A stretch of DNA of 64,000 nt from the NCBI GenBank assembly GCA_028622995.1, contig JAJQJQ010000040.1:930001-994000 (forward strand), read 5' to 3'. Below the pieces are notes generated by a model that saw nothing but the letters and a program-made list of their open reading frames with translations, did no database searches and had not been told where the DNA came from. Made by a program: the position numbers and the translations under genes. Within the stretch, counting starts at the first letter, position 1. Each line of letters begins with the position of its first letter. This stretch comes from Panagrolaimus kolymaensis (lineage: Eukaryota; Nematoda; Chromadorea; Rhabditida; Panagrolaimidae). Below are positions 37,357 through 48,580 of this stretch, in pieces.

Positions 37357-38193
37357 ATGATGGAAATTGTCAATGATGATCGTATGGATGGATCTCCCGT
37401 GAAAAAACGTCCCAAATCTGCAGAAGATGGTGAAATTGATTTTGCTGATCTTGATACTTCTTATCCTTACTTTCTTGATAAAAATCCTTTAAGCAGAGGA
37501 GCTGAAGCAACAATCTCAAAATGTATTTATCTTGGAAAACCTGCAATTATCAAACAAAGAATCCGCAAAGCTTATCGTCACCCAATTCTTGATCGTCAAC
37601 TTATTAAACAACGAATGAATTCAGAAATCAAAGGTATTTATAAATGCAAAACCGTAAGTTTTTAAGCTTGTTGAATACTATTTAAGCAGGAAAAGTTTTA
37701 GATTGGGGTACCTGTTCCAGCTATATATTTTACAAATGATGAAAAGAATGAAATTATTTTAGAAGAAATTATTGGTTGCAGTTTACGTGAACATCTTCTT
37801 CTCAAAGAACGAACTCTTTCAAAAGAAGAATATCAAAATCATTTCTCTGAAATTGGTATTCACCTTGGAAAAGTTATTGCGAAAATGCATTTTGGTGGAC
37901 TAATTCATGGTGACCTCACTTCTGCAAATGTTATGCTAAGAAATGATAAGATGGATCAACTTGTTTTACTTGATTTTGGCCTTTCATATCAAAAAGAAAT
38001 ACCTGAAGACAAAGCTGTCGATTTATATGTATTTGAAAGAGCACTTGCAGCGCTTCATGATGGCCTTGATAATACTACTTTTGATGCTATAAGAAATGGA
38101 TATGAATCATTTAATTCTGAACATGCAACAATTGTTTATAAAAAGCTTGAAGAAGTTCGATTGCGAGGAAGAAAACGAGATATGATAGGATAA
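37357..38193 (+). CDS. TP53RK: KEOPS kinase BUD32 / TP53RK
   Basis: Two exons with one short intron near 37653-37701. The kinase-like core is short, as in BUD32, with LSRGAEATISKCIYLGKPAI as the phosphate-loop region, AIIKQRIRKAYRHPILDRQL carrying the family lysine and arginine stretch, catalytic loop FGGLIHGDLTSANVMLR, DFG equivalent LVLLDFGLSY, and the typical basic C-terminus EVRLRGRKRDMIG. BUD32 works in KEOPS, which makes the t6A modification at tRNA position 37. An N-terminal extension of about 45 residues precedes the kinase (PVKKRPKSAEDGEID), with a possible nuclear signal. Its ATG lies close to the 5' end of the propeller gene, so the two may share a promoter. Confidence 0.93.
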
Positions 38194-38489
38194 TTGTAAT
38201 TAAGAAAACCTTTGTTTGTTGATCTATTTTTTGTTTTTGAAAAATAAAATTGTATTCAATATGTAAGATCTGTGTTAAAAGGAGTTAGTTTTGAAATACA
38301 AAACCCAAATGACGCCCTTTTTTTATATTTCAAACAGGCATCTTCCTCTTACACAGAAACTTTGTTCTGGTATACTGTACATAGGTTATGATTTTTTGTT
38401 GAGTCTGTATCAGATTCTTCGAATTCAAAAAAGTTGTTTTTTATTTCAAACGTTTAAACTTTAAAGTTAGAACTTTCTAACAACTAGCA
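38194..38489. other. intergenic, BUD32 to unknown gene
   Basis: About 300 bases between two plus-strand genes. Contains tail signals of BUD32 (aaaataaaattg) but no exon that I can support. Confidence 0.35.
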
Positions 38490-40202
38490 ATGGAAGAAAT
38501 TGGTATGTTTTTCTTAAAGGACCATATTCATTTGCTTCCCTTTTCAAACTCGCGGCTGGATATTCGTCCCCACAAGCGCCCACACTTTGCGTGGTCGAAT
38601 ATCCAGCCGCGAGTTTGAAAAGGGAAGCAAATGAATATGGTCCTTTAAATATTTTTTATGAACGAAATATATCCTAAAATTTTAGCTAGAGAAGAACAAG
38701 CTGAAATAGCAAGATCAATTGAACTCGACGCTGCATTGAAAGGTGAGTTGATTATTATCGCTTATTACTATTTTGTAATTTTTTACTTTAGCTATCAAAG
38801 ATGCCAGACAAGCTATTGATAAAGAAAATGAACAAGCTGAGCAAGAACTTGAATCAACACTATCCGAATATGCGACTTTGGGTAACTTCAGTGGACTCAG
38901 TCAAGAACAATATTTTTCTATGAAGGCAAAAAACTTTTCAATCCATGGAGAAGTACAAAGCATGCGGCAAGCTCTTAAGAAAGAAGATTACTCGGTAATA
39001 GTTACTCCTAATTTACTTAATTTATGCTTCTTCTTTTTTCAGCTCGCTTATTGGAGAAACAAACGCATTGAACAGGATGATAATTCAAAAGCTTATGATG
39101 GTTACATATCTGGCTTGCAACAAAATCCTTGGATATTTCAAAAACTTGAGGTAAGGTGATTGGATCTTCTTTTTTATACTTATTGTCATCTTTTAGCTTG
39201 AAAAAGAAGTTGAACGCCAGCATAAGATTGTTGAAGAAAAAGAACGCCAAGTTGTAGAGCTTGAAAACGCCAAAAAGTTCAAAGCTCGTAAGTTTATAAA
39301 CATGTTTTCTTTTATTAAAGGCTGGTTTTATAGCTAAAAATAGTGTTGATACTAAGACAATCGAAATGTTCCGTAACATGGTTCGCTCTGGACTTCGTCT
39401 CACCTCCAATCGCTTTGTTGAAATTCCTCCACGAAATGAACGCTTTCCTACTCGTGCTCCTGTTGAATCAACTCCAACTCGTAAACAAAAAGTTGTTTTT
39501 CAATCTCCTCCAGCTCCTGATAAATATGTTGAACTTGAACTTGAACAGGATGATGACATGAGTTACACTCACCTTGAGTTTGAAGAAGAACCACAAAATG
39601 AAGAGGAAATGGATGATACACTTCAAAAAGAAGATGAAGGAGAAGAAGAACCACTTGAGGAAGAAAACATTTTTGGTTCATCTGATGACAACGCAATTCA
39701 TGTTAACATCACTCAAGAGAAAGATGTTACTCCTCCTCCTACTCGGGTTAGTAAACCACTTACCCCTCCAAAAACTCCTGCTCCTACTAGAGTTCGGCCT
39801 GCTGCTCACACTCCAAGAAAAAATGATGATCATCTTTTCAAAGTTCCTGAACTTCCTCGTCAAAATTCTCCTCCTAAGACTAATAAAAGCACTGATGATG
39901 ATGATATCAACAACTTTCTCAACTTTGATAACTCTCCTGATGCTGGTGCTGAATCTCAAAGTAAGATATCACGCTCACATTTATTTCACTTTTTTATTAT
40001 TATCTTTTTAGATGGTGCTAACTATTTCAATTTCCTCGGCGATAGTAATGGTGACAATCCTGGTGCTGCTTTGTTCTCTTTTTTACAACAGGATGGTGAA
40101 CAACATACAAACACTAGTGGGAATGGAAACTTCTTTTCATTTGGTTCTAGCCCTCAAGCTCAAAAGAAAAATGAAAGTGGTGGAAATAATTTCCTTTTTT
40201 AA
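38490..40202 (+). CDS. coiled-coil / acidic protein, unrecognised
   Basis: First exon is 13 bases (38490-38502), then a 183-base intron holding a fold-back element, and exons from 38686 on. The N-terminal half is helical and charged (REEQAEIARSIELDAALKA, LEKEVERQHKIVEEKERQVV). The middle is Pro/Thr-rich with many TPxxPxPT units, then acidic (EEEPQNEEEMDDTLQKEDE). The C-terminus is Asn/Ser/Phe-rich and ends NFFSFGSSPQAQKKN, with two or three FG-like units. I do not recognise the family. A nuclear-pore or centrosomal role is possible but unsupported. The five introns give a clean frame. Confidence 0.65.
38514..38648. repeat. fold-back inverted repeat inside intron 1
   Basis: Two perfectly complementary 53-base arms (38514-38566 and 38596-38648) flank a 29-base loop. 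Both ends are TTAA followed or preceded by AGGACC/GGTCCT. Removing 38514-38648 leaves an intron of 48 bases, the usual size here, so the element looks inserted. It could be a small non-autonomous transposon; the TTAA ends recall piggyBac-type targets. The identity of the arms suggests it is recent. Confidence 0.85.
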
Positions 40203-41140
40203 GTTCATTGTTTGTTGATGGTATTACTGCTTTTTGTTGATTTTGTTATGTTATATAAATTTGTTAAATTTGCTTACCTAAATTTTGGATTGCTTGCTTG
40301 GAAACCGAAAGTGAGTTGATGAAGATTGTTGATAGAATCACACGAGCATTTTAGAATAAATAATAAACACACGAAATAGAGAACAATCAAACGGCCCATA
40401 TCCACAGCTCAACACTTGGCAATGGTTTGTGTATGTGTATGCTCCAACTATTTTTTTTTTCGAGCGCCAATAAATTTCCTGACCTAGGTTGTAAAAATCG
40501 ACATTCGTTTTCAAGTGCAATAAAAGAGCAAAAGCGTTTCTAATCGTGCTGCAAAGACCCCTGTTTTGTGCAATTGAAAGATCAATGATTTTTGATATTT
40601 GGGCAGGCATTAGCTTATTTTCATCCATCAATTTAGCTTTTTTTTTTTGTGATTTAAAAAAAAAGAATCCATTAATTAATGAGTCATTTTTTCAAAACAT
40701 AGCAAAACAAATAGATTTTTTGTTCGTCAAAACATGTTTACTATGAGATCTTTTCACCACCACAAACGTTTTATACTTGGGAAGGAGTGATTGTACGAAA
40801 CGAAGTGGTTACATCAGCATTTGCAGGAAGAAAAAAAAATCATTCTTTCACAGAATTATAACTTAAAAAGTGAAAAGGATACAGTTTCTCAATCATAAAC
40901 ATAGCAAAAAAAACTTTGCGACATATTTTTTTATTATAAAATTTTACAAAGTAAATAAATAACTGTAGCAATGTGTAAAAATCAATAATAAAAAATAATT
41001 CCATGAGTTATAAATTTGATATCATTTCTTTCTGAACAAGGTTATGAAAACTCTTGTTTGTTATCGTTTATCAAGCATGAACTTCCACAATCAAGGCAAA
41101 AAAAGGCCGACTAAAAATGTGTTTGTTGTCAATAATGGAA
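40203..41140. other. convergent intergenic region
   Basis: About 940 bases between convergent genes (plus-strand unknown protein and minus-strand UBE3D-like gene). It contains AT runs and small open frames without family resemblance; nothing supportable as a gene. Confidence 0.35.
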
Positions 41141-42346
41141 TTAAAAATTAAAAAACAAACATGCCTTCCATTCTCCACAACCAGCATTAAAAGGCTTATA
41201 AATTTCGTGTGATTTCTTAAGATATTCTTTAAAACTTTGAATTAGCGTGACAGGTAATCTTATTTTTGGAGTAAGTTTTTGGCTTCTAAAATCTTTTATT
41301 TTAAATAAATAATTTTAACACCTTGATTTACTTACGTAATTTGAATATTTTCAGTATAAAAAAAACACAACGCTTTTACTTTTTTGACATTATTGGTAGA
41401 AGAATCTCCAAGCCACAGCAATCTTCGAAAAAAGTATCCAAGTTGAATTACAGGATTATTACAGCCATCAGTGACCATGATATATGTTTCAAATCCATTG
41501 GGAATTAACAGACTTGCAAAATAAGAACCCCAACATTTGTAAGCATTCCTCAACAAAGATTTTCCATTTTCATCAAAAAAATCAGCTTTCACTGGTATGA
41601 TTTCAATATAATTCGATGGGCTTCTTTGAAAACCAAAATACTCAAGATCTTTTTGCTTGGAATTGAGATCACATTTCATGCATTCTATCAAAGGTTTATT
41701 TATTTGATGCATATACGAACCTTCTTTCAAATACTAAAAGACAAATATAAATAATAAATTTCAGTTAATTAAATGTTACCTTTTCAGTAATCATAACAAT
41801 ACCATCATCAATTAAAATTCTTCCAAAAAGTGCAGGCCTTAAATGGGCGCATTTAGTAACAGCAGCAGACGAGGAACAGCAACATCGACAACAACCCATT
41901 GCTGTTTCCATAATTTCTTCAGCAGCTACGTCTTCCACAGCATAATCCGAATTAGGATTAGCCAATATACTATCACATTCAAGACATTTTAAATAACATT
42001 TATTGAATGGTAATTCATGTAATTCGGGTGGAAGTATTGGATGTGTTAAATATTCATCATTCACATCAACATCAAAAATAATATTCTTTTCTTTTGGATA
42101 TTCAGCTGCTAGCGGATGTTCAACATATTTGACACCATCAAGAAGAATTTCAAAGCGCTTATTTAATTCAGGTAAAAATATTTCGATAACAATCCATTTG
42201 TTTTCATTTGTTTTGAATGAGACTTTTCTGAGTCCTTGATAAGCAGTATAAAGATGTAGTCGATGCCCTTTGAAATCTCTCTTTCGTTGGATATAAACGA
42301 GAATGCTGGTACATGAAGTTGAAGCGAAATCAAGGCACTTCTCCAT
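41141..42346 (-). CDS. UBE3D: UBE3D-like HECT-type E3 ligase
   Basis: Start taken as ATG 42346 (MEKCLDFASTSCTSILVYIQ), which follows an ttttag acceptor; an in-frame ATG at 42361 lies before that acceptor. The protein has an N-terminal beta-rich region, a ELHELPFNKCYLKCLECDSIL block with the LxCxxC typical of this family, and a late part ending GEWKACLFFNF. The last exon is 41141-41285, and its donor (ATTAC|gtaagt) would otherwise be read as a stop. An unusual Cys-rich insert (MGCCRCCCSSSAAVTKC) interrupts the middle. UBE3D binds E2 enzymes and ubiquitinates cyclin B and CPSF. The family assignment is moderate. Confidence 0.6.
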
Positions 42347-42698
42347 TGTTCTAAAAGTCATACATCAACGTTAAAATAATTTTTAAAAACTAAACGCGTC
42401 TAAAAAGTGGCACGATAAAAAAATAACAATTCAAAGCTAAAAAAAGCAAGCAACAAATTTTAAAATACGCTGAATAAACCTTTGTAATAAAAGGCATAAG
42501 GCCAACGAAATTCTCATTACTATAGTATGTATGAATTTATTTATCATATTCCATATAATATTCTGTAACATAGCTCATGATCTATCTTCTCGATAGGTTT
42601 AATTTGTCTAATTTATTATTTTGTTTTTATTTATTTGAAAAATATGGTGTGGTTTAGTGAAAGACTTATTTATTTATCATATTACTTATTTACATTTA
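42347..42698. other. intergenic between UBE3D-like gene and IP6K
   Basis: 352 bases, both flanking genes on the minus strand. It is AT-rich and includes an unremarkable stretch of short T and A runs; nothing else seen. Confidence 0.35.
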
Positions 42699-44367
42699 TT
42701 ACATAGCAAGAACGGAGTCTTCTAGAGGCGAAGGTGGAGTGGAAAGTGGCCTTTTAAGGGATCGCTGCTTTTTGATAGTAAAGTCGGGCACTGAAGCTGC
42801 ATCTGGTAAATGAGAAGTGAAATTTGGATTTGGATGTGAGCTTATAATATTTTCAAGAATATTGATGAGAGAATCGAGACCAAGAAGATAACCTTCATCC
42901 AAACCGCTATAAATTTTATCCTCGAGAAAACCATTGAATGTTGCATGAGCTTAAAAACAATCCAAATGATTCAAATGTATCTAAAAAATGAAACAAAAAT
43001 ACCAAAATCAATCATTTTTAAAACAATCGATTCTTTTTGATTGTGACTGTTTTCATGGATTTCATCCGATAAATGTCTTTCATTCTCCGATGCCCCGTCG
43101 AATGCGATTAAAAGTGAGCTTGAAAAGAAACTGAAAGATAAATTCCATTAATGATGATTACCATCAAGTCATGGTGGTATAAGACATACCGAAATCCTTC
43201 AGCTTGTGATAATATTATTCTGAGTTCTCTAAGTTTGCCAATCAACCGTTTAGTTCGACGCACACTCGCAATAGCAAAGAAATTTTCTAATGCCGCACAA
43301 AATCTAATTCTATCCATTCTTCTGCCTTCATATTTATTTACAAAAGTATAAGATTTTGTTTCACGATCGTAAAGTTGCATTCCAACCATTCGAACTCCAA
43401 GGGTTTCACTTGTGGATTGACGGCATTTTTGCATTTGGGTGAGACGTTTTTGGGCGCTCGAATCATCACCATGTTGCCTCGTTCCCATTTTTAAATCAAT
43501 AACACATGGCTTACGATAACCGCTTACAATATCCTCCAACATAATAAAACAACGATCATAGCCTTTTAAAAGCTTTTCCACTATCTAAAAATAATTATAA
43601 GCATGAATGAAAAAATTTGTTAATGAAATTTTTCATCGTTATAAACAGAGCTGTTTTTACTAGGTGTATGAAAAGCTTTATAAGTTTTAATTGCAGCAAT
43701 AAAACAACACAAAAAAAAATTGTTAAATGGGAAATAAGTTTTTAAATCTTTAATTTCAAAATAAATAATAAGAAATATTTAAAAGCCAGCTGCTGTATCT
43801 CAAAATAAAAAATTAATTTCTACATTAAATTTAAGGTTTATGTACATGTTTAAAGATTTTGCATTTCCATTTTAAAACAAAACATAAAATCTTCAACCCT
43901 AAAAGCTTTTTTTGTCAATAAAAACTTACTTTACTTTGACATTGCGCAGCAAACGAATTAATCATTGATTTTGCTTCAACTCGACCACTTTTACAAATTC
44001 GAAAAGTCATTGATTTTGCTTCATCATCATCGGCTTCTTCGATTTCATTATTCATATTTTCATATGAATTTATCGATGCTTCAAATCCTATTGCAGAGGC
44101 GTTTGTCGTGGATATTATATGAGGATGTAAAGAATGGCAGTCAACTGAAGCGTCTGTAGAAAGTGTTAATTGCCCTTCATCAACCCCAGATAAATTTACT
44201 CGAATACTTATTTGTCCACAATATTTTGCAGTAAAGGGAATTAAACGATCATCCATTGCTTTATAAAAATGAAATTCTCTATTATTTAATGGCTTTAAAA
44301 CATGCCCATCGCATTTAAAAATGCCAAAGTGGCCTCCAACTTGATGATGAAAACCCGCAACATCCAT
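42699..44367 (-). CDS. inositol hexakisphosphate kinase
   Basis: Start at ATG 44367 ([20 protein letters not shown]), which follows a ttttacag acceptor. Conserved blocks are [16 protein letters not shown], the substrate motif [15 protein letters not shown] (PxxxDxKxG), [30 protein letters not shown] and the late VLKMIDFAHATF. All catalytic features of an IP6 kinase are present. The enzyme makes the pyrophosphate IP7 from IP6, a phosphate and energy signal. The intron at about 43585-43929 (345 bases) is unusually long here. C-terminal extension of about 60 residues is Ser/Pro-rich. Confidence 0.93.
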
Positions 44368-45193
44368 TTGAGATTCTGTAAAATTTTGAAAGCTTAAAAT
44401 TTTTCGAAGCTGCCATCTCCACGGTCGTGAAAATTTTAAAATTAAGCGCAAAACAAATTAAAAGATTTTAATATAATTTAACTTTTTTATAGGAAACAAA
44501 AAAATTATGCCAACATGCATGGAAGTCAATGCCGAGTGTGAAATGGAGAAAGTTAAAGCGACGTTTTTTTTTGCGCACAAATAAAGCAATAATGAAGCAT
44601 TCAGAAAAAAGGCTTTTACGAGAACGTTGGATAAAAAATAAATGAAAAAAAGAGGTTAAAAAGCTGTCTGGCTGATGTGTGGCAGCAGCAGCATCGATGA
44701 TTTCAACAGCCGCTGCATTGACTTTTCAGTGAAAGTAGTCCTTCGCAAAGAAAAAGGTCGCACAATGTTAATGAAAAGCAGCTGCATCACTGAGAAAGTT
44801 TGTCCGGTGGTGTTTGGTTTTTCATTCGAGAAAGAAAGGAACTCAACCAGGAGGCAGCCTCACCCAAGGCAGTCAGTCAGCCAGCCGAATAAGCAAAAAA
44901 ACTTCTTCTTCCGCAGCAGTAATTGTTGGAATCCGACTGCCGCATTGAAACGAAAAGACAAGAACAACAAACAAAAAAGCAAATAGAATACTGGTGGCAT
45001 GCCATTGGCAAGCAGCAGGCGAGAGCAACATCAACAGCGGCGCCTTTCAACCTTTTTTTTTGCGTTTGGTCTTCTTTCCTTCCCATCGTATTTCCTTTTT
45101 TAAACTCAATTCAAATAAGTTCATCAATTCAATAATTTTCGCTTTTTCTTCTTCTTATTTATTTTTTGTTTGTTTATTAAAAAAATAAAGAAA
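44368..45193. promoter_or_regulatory. divergent intergenic region, IP6K / syntrophin
   Basis: About 830 bases with a somewhat higher GC than the surroundings, including CAGCAGCAGCATC at about 44680 and a CAGTCAGTCAGCCAGCCG run near 44870. It is the shared upstream region of two divergent genes. The open frames of 60-100 codons on both strands here overlap one another and have no conserved motif. Confidence 0.4.
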
Positions 45194-48100
45194 ATGCATA
45201 TTCGAAACTCATTTTTGGAAATTTTGGTGGATGAACAATGGCAAACATTCGAAGCATCCTTGGATGAAACGGCATTGACTTTAGCTCAATGTAATGAGCA
45301 ATTTATGGATGATACATTTGGAGCTAAAAAGCGAAATGTTAAAGTTGTAAAGGAAGAAGGCGGTGGATTGGGAATCAGCATTTTGGGTGGCACAGAGAAT
45401 TCAACACCCATAATGATAAGGTTCTAATCTATTTAAGCTTAAACGAAAATACAAAATAATATTTTAGCAAAATATTTCCGGGAATGGCGGTGGATCGTAC
45501 AAGGCAATTATTTGTAGGAGATTGCATTTTGGCTGTGAATGGAGAATCATTAGTCAATGCAAGACATGATGAAGCAGTGAGGGCATTAAAAAAGGCCGGA
45601 AAAGTTGTAAATTTAACAGGTTAGTCTACTGTACAATGATTCATTCACGTTCATAGACGACAAATAATTATTCAAAACTGCATTATTCAATAGATTCATT
45701 ATTTTTTTTTTAAATTATAGTGCAATACATGAAAGATCAACATATGAGGCGGGAAGATACACTTCAAAGATTATTATGGGATGATGATGAATGGTCACAA
45801 AATGAATCAGTTGATGGAACTCGAAGTTTTAGTCTTAAACTTGCTTTTGTAACTAGAACAAGCTTAGAACATGATGATGCAGAAAATAGAACTTTTGAAA
45901 TTCGTTCTCAATCAGGTCGTTATGTTTTAACTCTTCGATGTTCATCGGCAGTAGAAGCAGATGCATGGTTTGAATCTGTGCATGCCTGTGCTGAATCGTT
46001 AATGATCCAAGCTTTGGCTCAAGTCAATCTTGTTCTTGGTCAAAATCCACAAGTTCGACGAATGGGATGGCTCGCCGAGCAGGGAGTTACTGATGGAATT
46101 TTAGTTTGGAGACCTGTCTTTGTGGCCCTCACAACAAACGATTTACTTTTTTATGATTCTGTACCTGCAATAAAACATGAATGGGCAAGTCCGAGAATAA
46201 CTAGACCATTGATATGCACGCGAGTTGTGGATACTACAAGTCGAACATTCCCCGTCATTCCAGGATTATCCGATCTTATTTCATTTACAACTCGAACAGG
46301 TACATAGATTTAAGGATGAAAAAAGCTGTTAAAAACTTCCTAATTTTAGGAACTCAACAAGAACATTTGGGCCTTACCTTCGGTAAGTCCCTCAAACTAA
46401 ACAATCACACAAAAAAAATCTTCGGAAACGTTACATTTTTACAATCAAAACGTGGACATTAAACGCTTTAAAGTATTTTTTGAGAATCCTAGGGAGTGCA
46501 AATGTTTTTATGAATTCTAAAAAATTATCAAAGGGAAGATTATGTGCTTTTTTAGAGGGTGCAAAATTGGAAAAAATAGAGTGCTCAAACACCCATGTGT
46601 GTCTACAACAATACAATTAAAATAAACATCATTGTGCTTACACATTCCATTTTTCATGGTAAATTTTGGAGCCCTGCCTACGGCAGACCTCCTAAATTTT
46701 ACAAAAAGATCATTTACAATAATCAATGAGACATTTTACATAAAGAAAATCTACGGAACTGCTTACGGTAGTCTCAACATTATATATTTCATCACAATAA
46801 CAATAAACAATAGGGCCTTTCGGATCCCGAGTCAATCTTCACTCCATTCCATATCTCTCATATTCGGTTACATCTTAACCCATTCAAAGTCCATTCAATA
46901 GGCAAATTACACATGGGCCCATCAGGCCCCAAAACACATTTCAACCCAAAAACAACCAAATATCGAACCAAACACAATTAAACATTCGCCCGAACACAAC
47001 TAAACATTCACTCGAAAACAACTAAACATTCAACCAAAAACAACTAAATCTCCACCCAAACATCATCTTACATCTCACCAAAAATAACTAAATCTCCACA
47101 CAAAAATAATCTTAAATCTCACCAAAAATAACTAAATCTCCACCCAAAAATAATCTTACATCTCACCAAAAACAACTAAATCTCCACCCAAACATCCCAC
47201 CAAAAACAACTAAATCTCCACCCGAAAACCATCTTACATCTCACCAAAAACAACTAAATCTCCACCCAAACATCCCACCAAAAACAACTAAATCTCCACC
47301 CGAAAACCATCTTACATCTCACCAAAAACAACTAAATCTCCACCCAAACATCCCACCAAAAACAACTAAATCTCCACCCGAAAACCATCTTACATCTCAC
47401 CAAAAACAACTAAATCTCCACCCAAACATCCCACCAAAAACAACTAAATCTCCACCCGAAAACCATCTTACATCTCACCAAAAACAACTAAATCTCCACC
47501 CAAACATCCCACCAAAAACAACTAAATCTCCACCCGAAAACCATCTTACATCTCACCAAAAACAACTAAATCTCCACCCAAACATCCCACCAAAAACAAC
47601 TAAATCTCCACCCGAAAACCATCTTACATCTCACCAAAAACAACTAAATCTCCACCCAAACATCCCACCAAAAACAACTAAATCTCCACCCGAAAACCAT
47701 CTTACATCTCACCAAAAACAACTAAATCTCCACCCAAACATCCCACCAAAAACAACTAAATCTCCACCCGAAAACCATCTTACATCTCACCAAAAAAACT
47801 AAATCTCCACCCAAACATCTCACCAAAAAAACTAAATCTCCACCCAAAAACCATCTTACATCTCACCAAAAAAAACTATGCAGACAATCAGAGAAAAACA
47901 AATTTTTCACTTCCAAAATGCAACAGAAAAAACACAAAGGGAAATTTTCGTGTCGAGAAAAATTTTACAAAATGCAAATTTAAACTGGTCAAAACATATC
48001 AATGTTTGACTCTCCGAAGCGTGAGACCAACATATTCGGAATCAGCGTAAAAAACTGATCTAGGCTATCGGGACAAAACAAAACAAAAGCAGAACCGACA

Positions 48101-48580
48101 TACAGACAGACAGAAACGACACTCCAAATTAAAAAGGAAGACAGGGAATACGATCACATTTATTTCGAATAGAAACCCATCGAGATTTGGCATCGTGGGT
48201 GAAAGCCATCATTCAATGCACCTACGAAGCTTGTGAAGAAGTTGGACAATTGAGTACACGTAAGCATTTTAAAAAGTATTTTCAAAATTTTAGAGTATTT
48301 ATTTTCAGCTTGCGTGTGGCAAGAACGACCATGTGAACTTGTAATTAATCTTGAAAAGGGTATTTCTCTATTATCTCAAGATTCAGGAGAACTATTATGG
48401 CAGCATCCATTTTCATCCATTCGTGCTACAGGAGATGATGGAACAAAATATTTATGGGTTGATTTTGGGCCTCCAAATGGTGAGCAAGAAGTTGATTTGC
48501 TTGGTTCACCAAAACCTGTTGTATTTATTTTGCATACATTCCTTGCAACTAAAGTATTTCAACTTGGTCTTTATGCATAA
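45194..48580 (+). CDS. syntrophin (PDZ + split PH domain), alpha/beta class
   Basis: Exons 45194-45420, 45468-45619, 45721-46299, 46350-46382, 48173-48259 and 48309-48580. The PDZ domain has [20 protein letters not shown] and [20 protein letters not shown]; the PH domain ([29 protein letters not shown]) and syntrophin-unique end ([34 protein letters not shown]) follow. Syntrophins are dystrophin-complex adaptors at the muscle membrane. Intron 5 (46383-48172, 1,790 bases) is far larger than others and looks like an insertion into an exon (see findings). The predicted splice changes two or three residues relative to the family. If it is not spliced as drawn, the gene is interrupted. Confidence 0.9.
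46369..48161. mobile_element. candidate inserted element splitting a syntrophin exon
   Basis: ACATTT occurs at 46363-46368 and 48156-48161. Deleting 46369-48161 restores frame and the family consensus ([12 protein letters not shown]). The span holds a hairpin motif in three copies and the minisatellite but no transposase frame I can see. The ends are not inverted repeats. Its class is unknown; one donor site at 46383 lies inside it, and the acceptor used lies just past its right edge. Confidence 0.6.
46980..47877. repeat. minisatellite with 78-base higher-order unit
   Basis: The array core (about 47164-47790) repeats with an exact 78-base period; the cccg landmark recurs at 47221, 47299, 47377, 47455, 47533, 47611, 47689 and 47767. 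Each unit joins a 34-base and a 44-base half, both containing AACTAAATCTCCACCC. The flanks hold only diverged monomers of about 44 bases and, further left, about 25-base units with AACTAAACATTC. Confidence 0.92.

Noticed and set aside
44675..45135. Plus-strand frames of 60-100 residues in the IP6K/syntrophin gap
   Set aside because: No conserved motif, frames overlap on both strands, and this is the shared upstream region.
46369..48161. Terminal inverted repeats on the syntrophin insert
   Set aside because: The left end (GGGCCTTACC) and the reverse of the right end (GATCGTATTCCC) do not match, so a TIR element is not supported.
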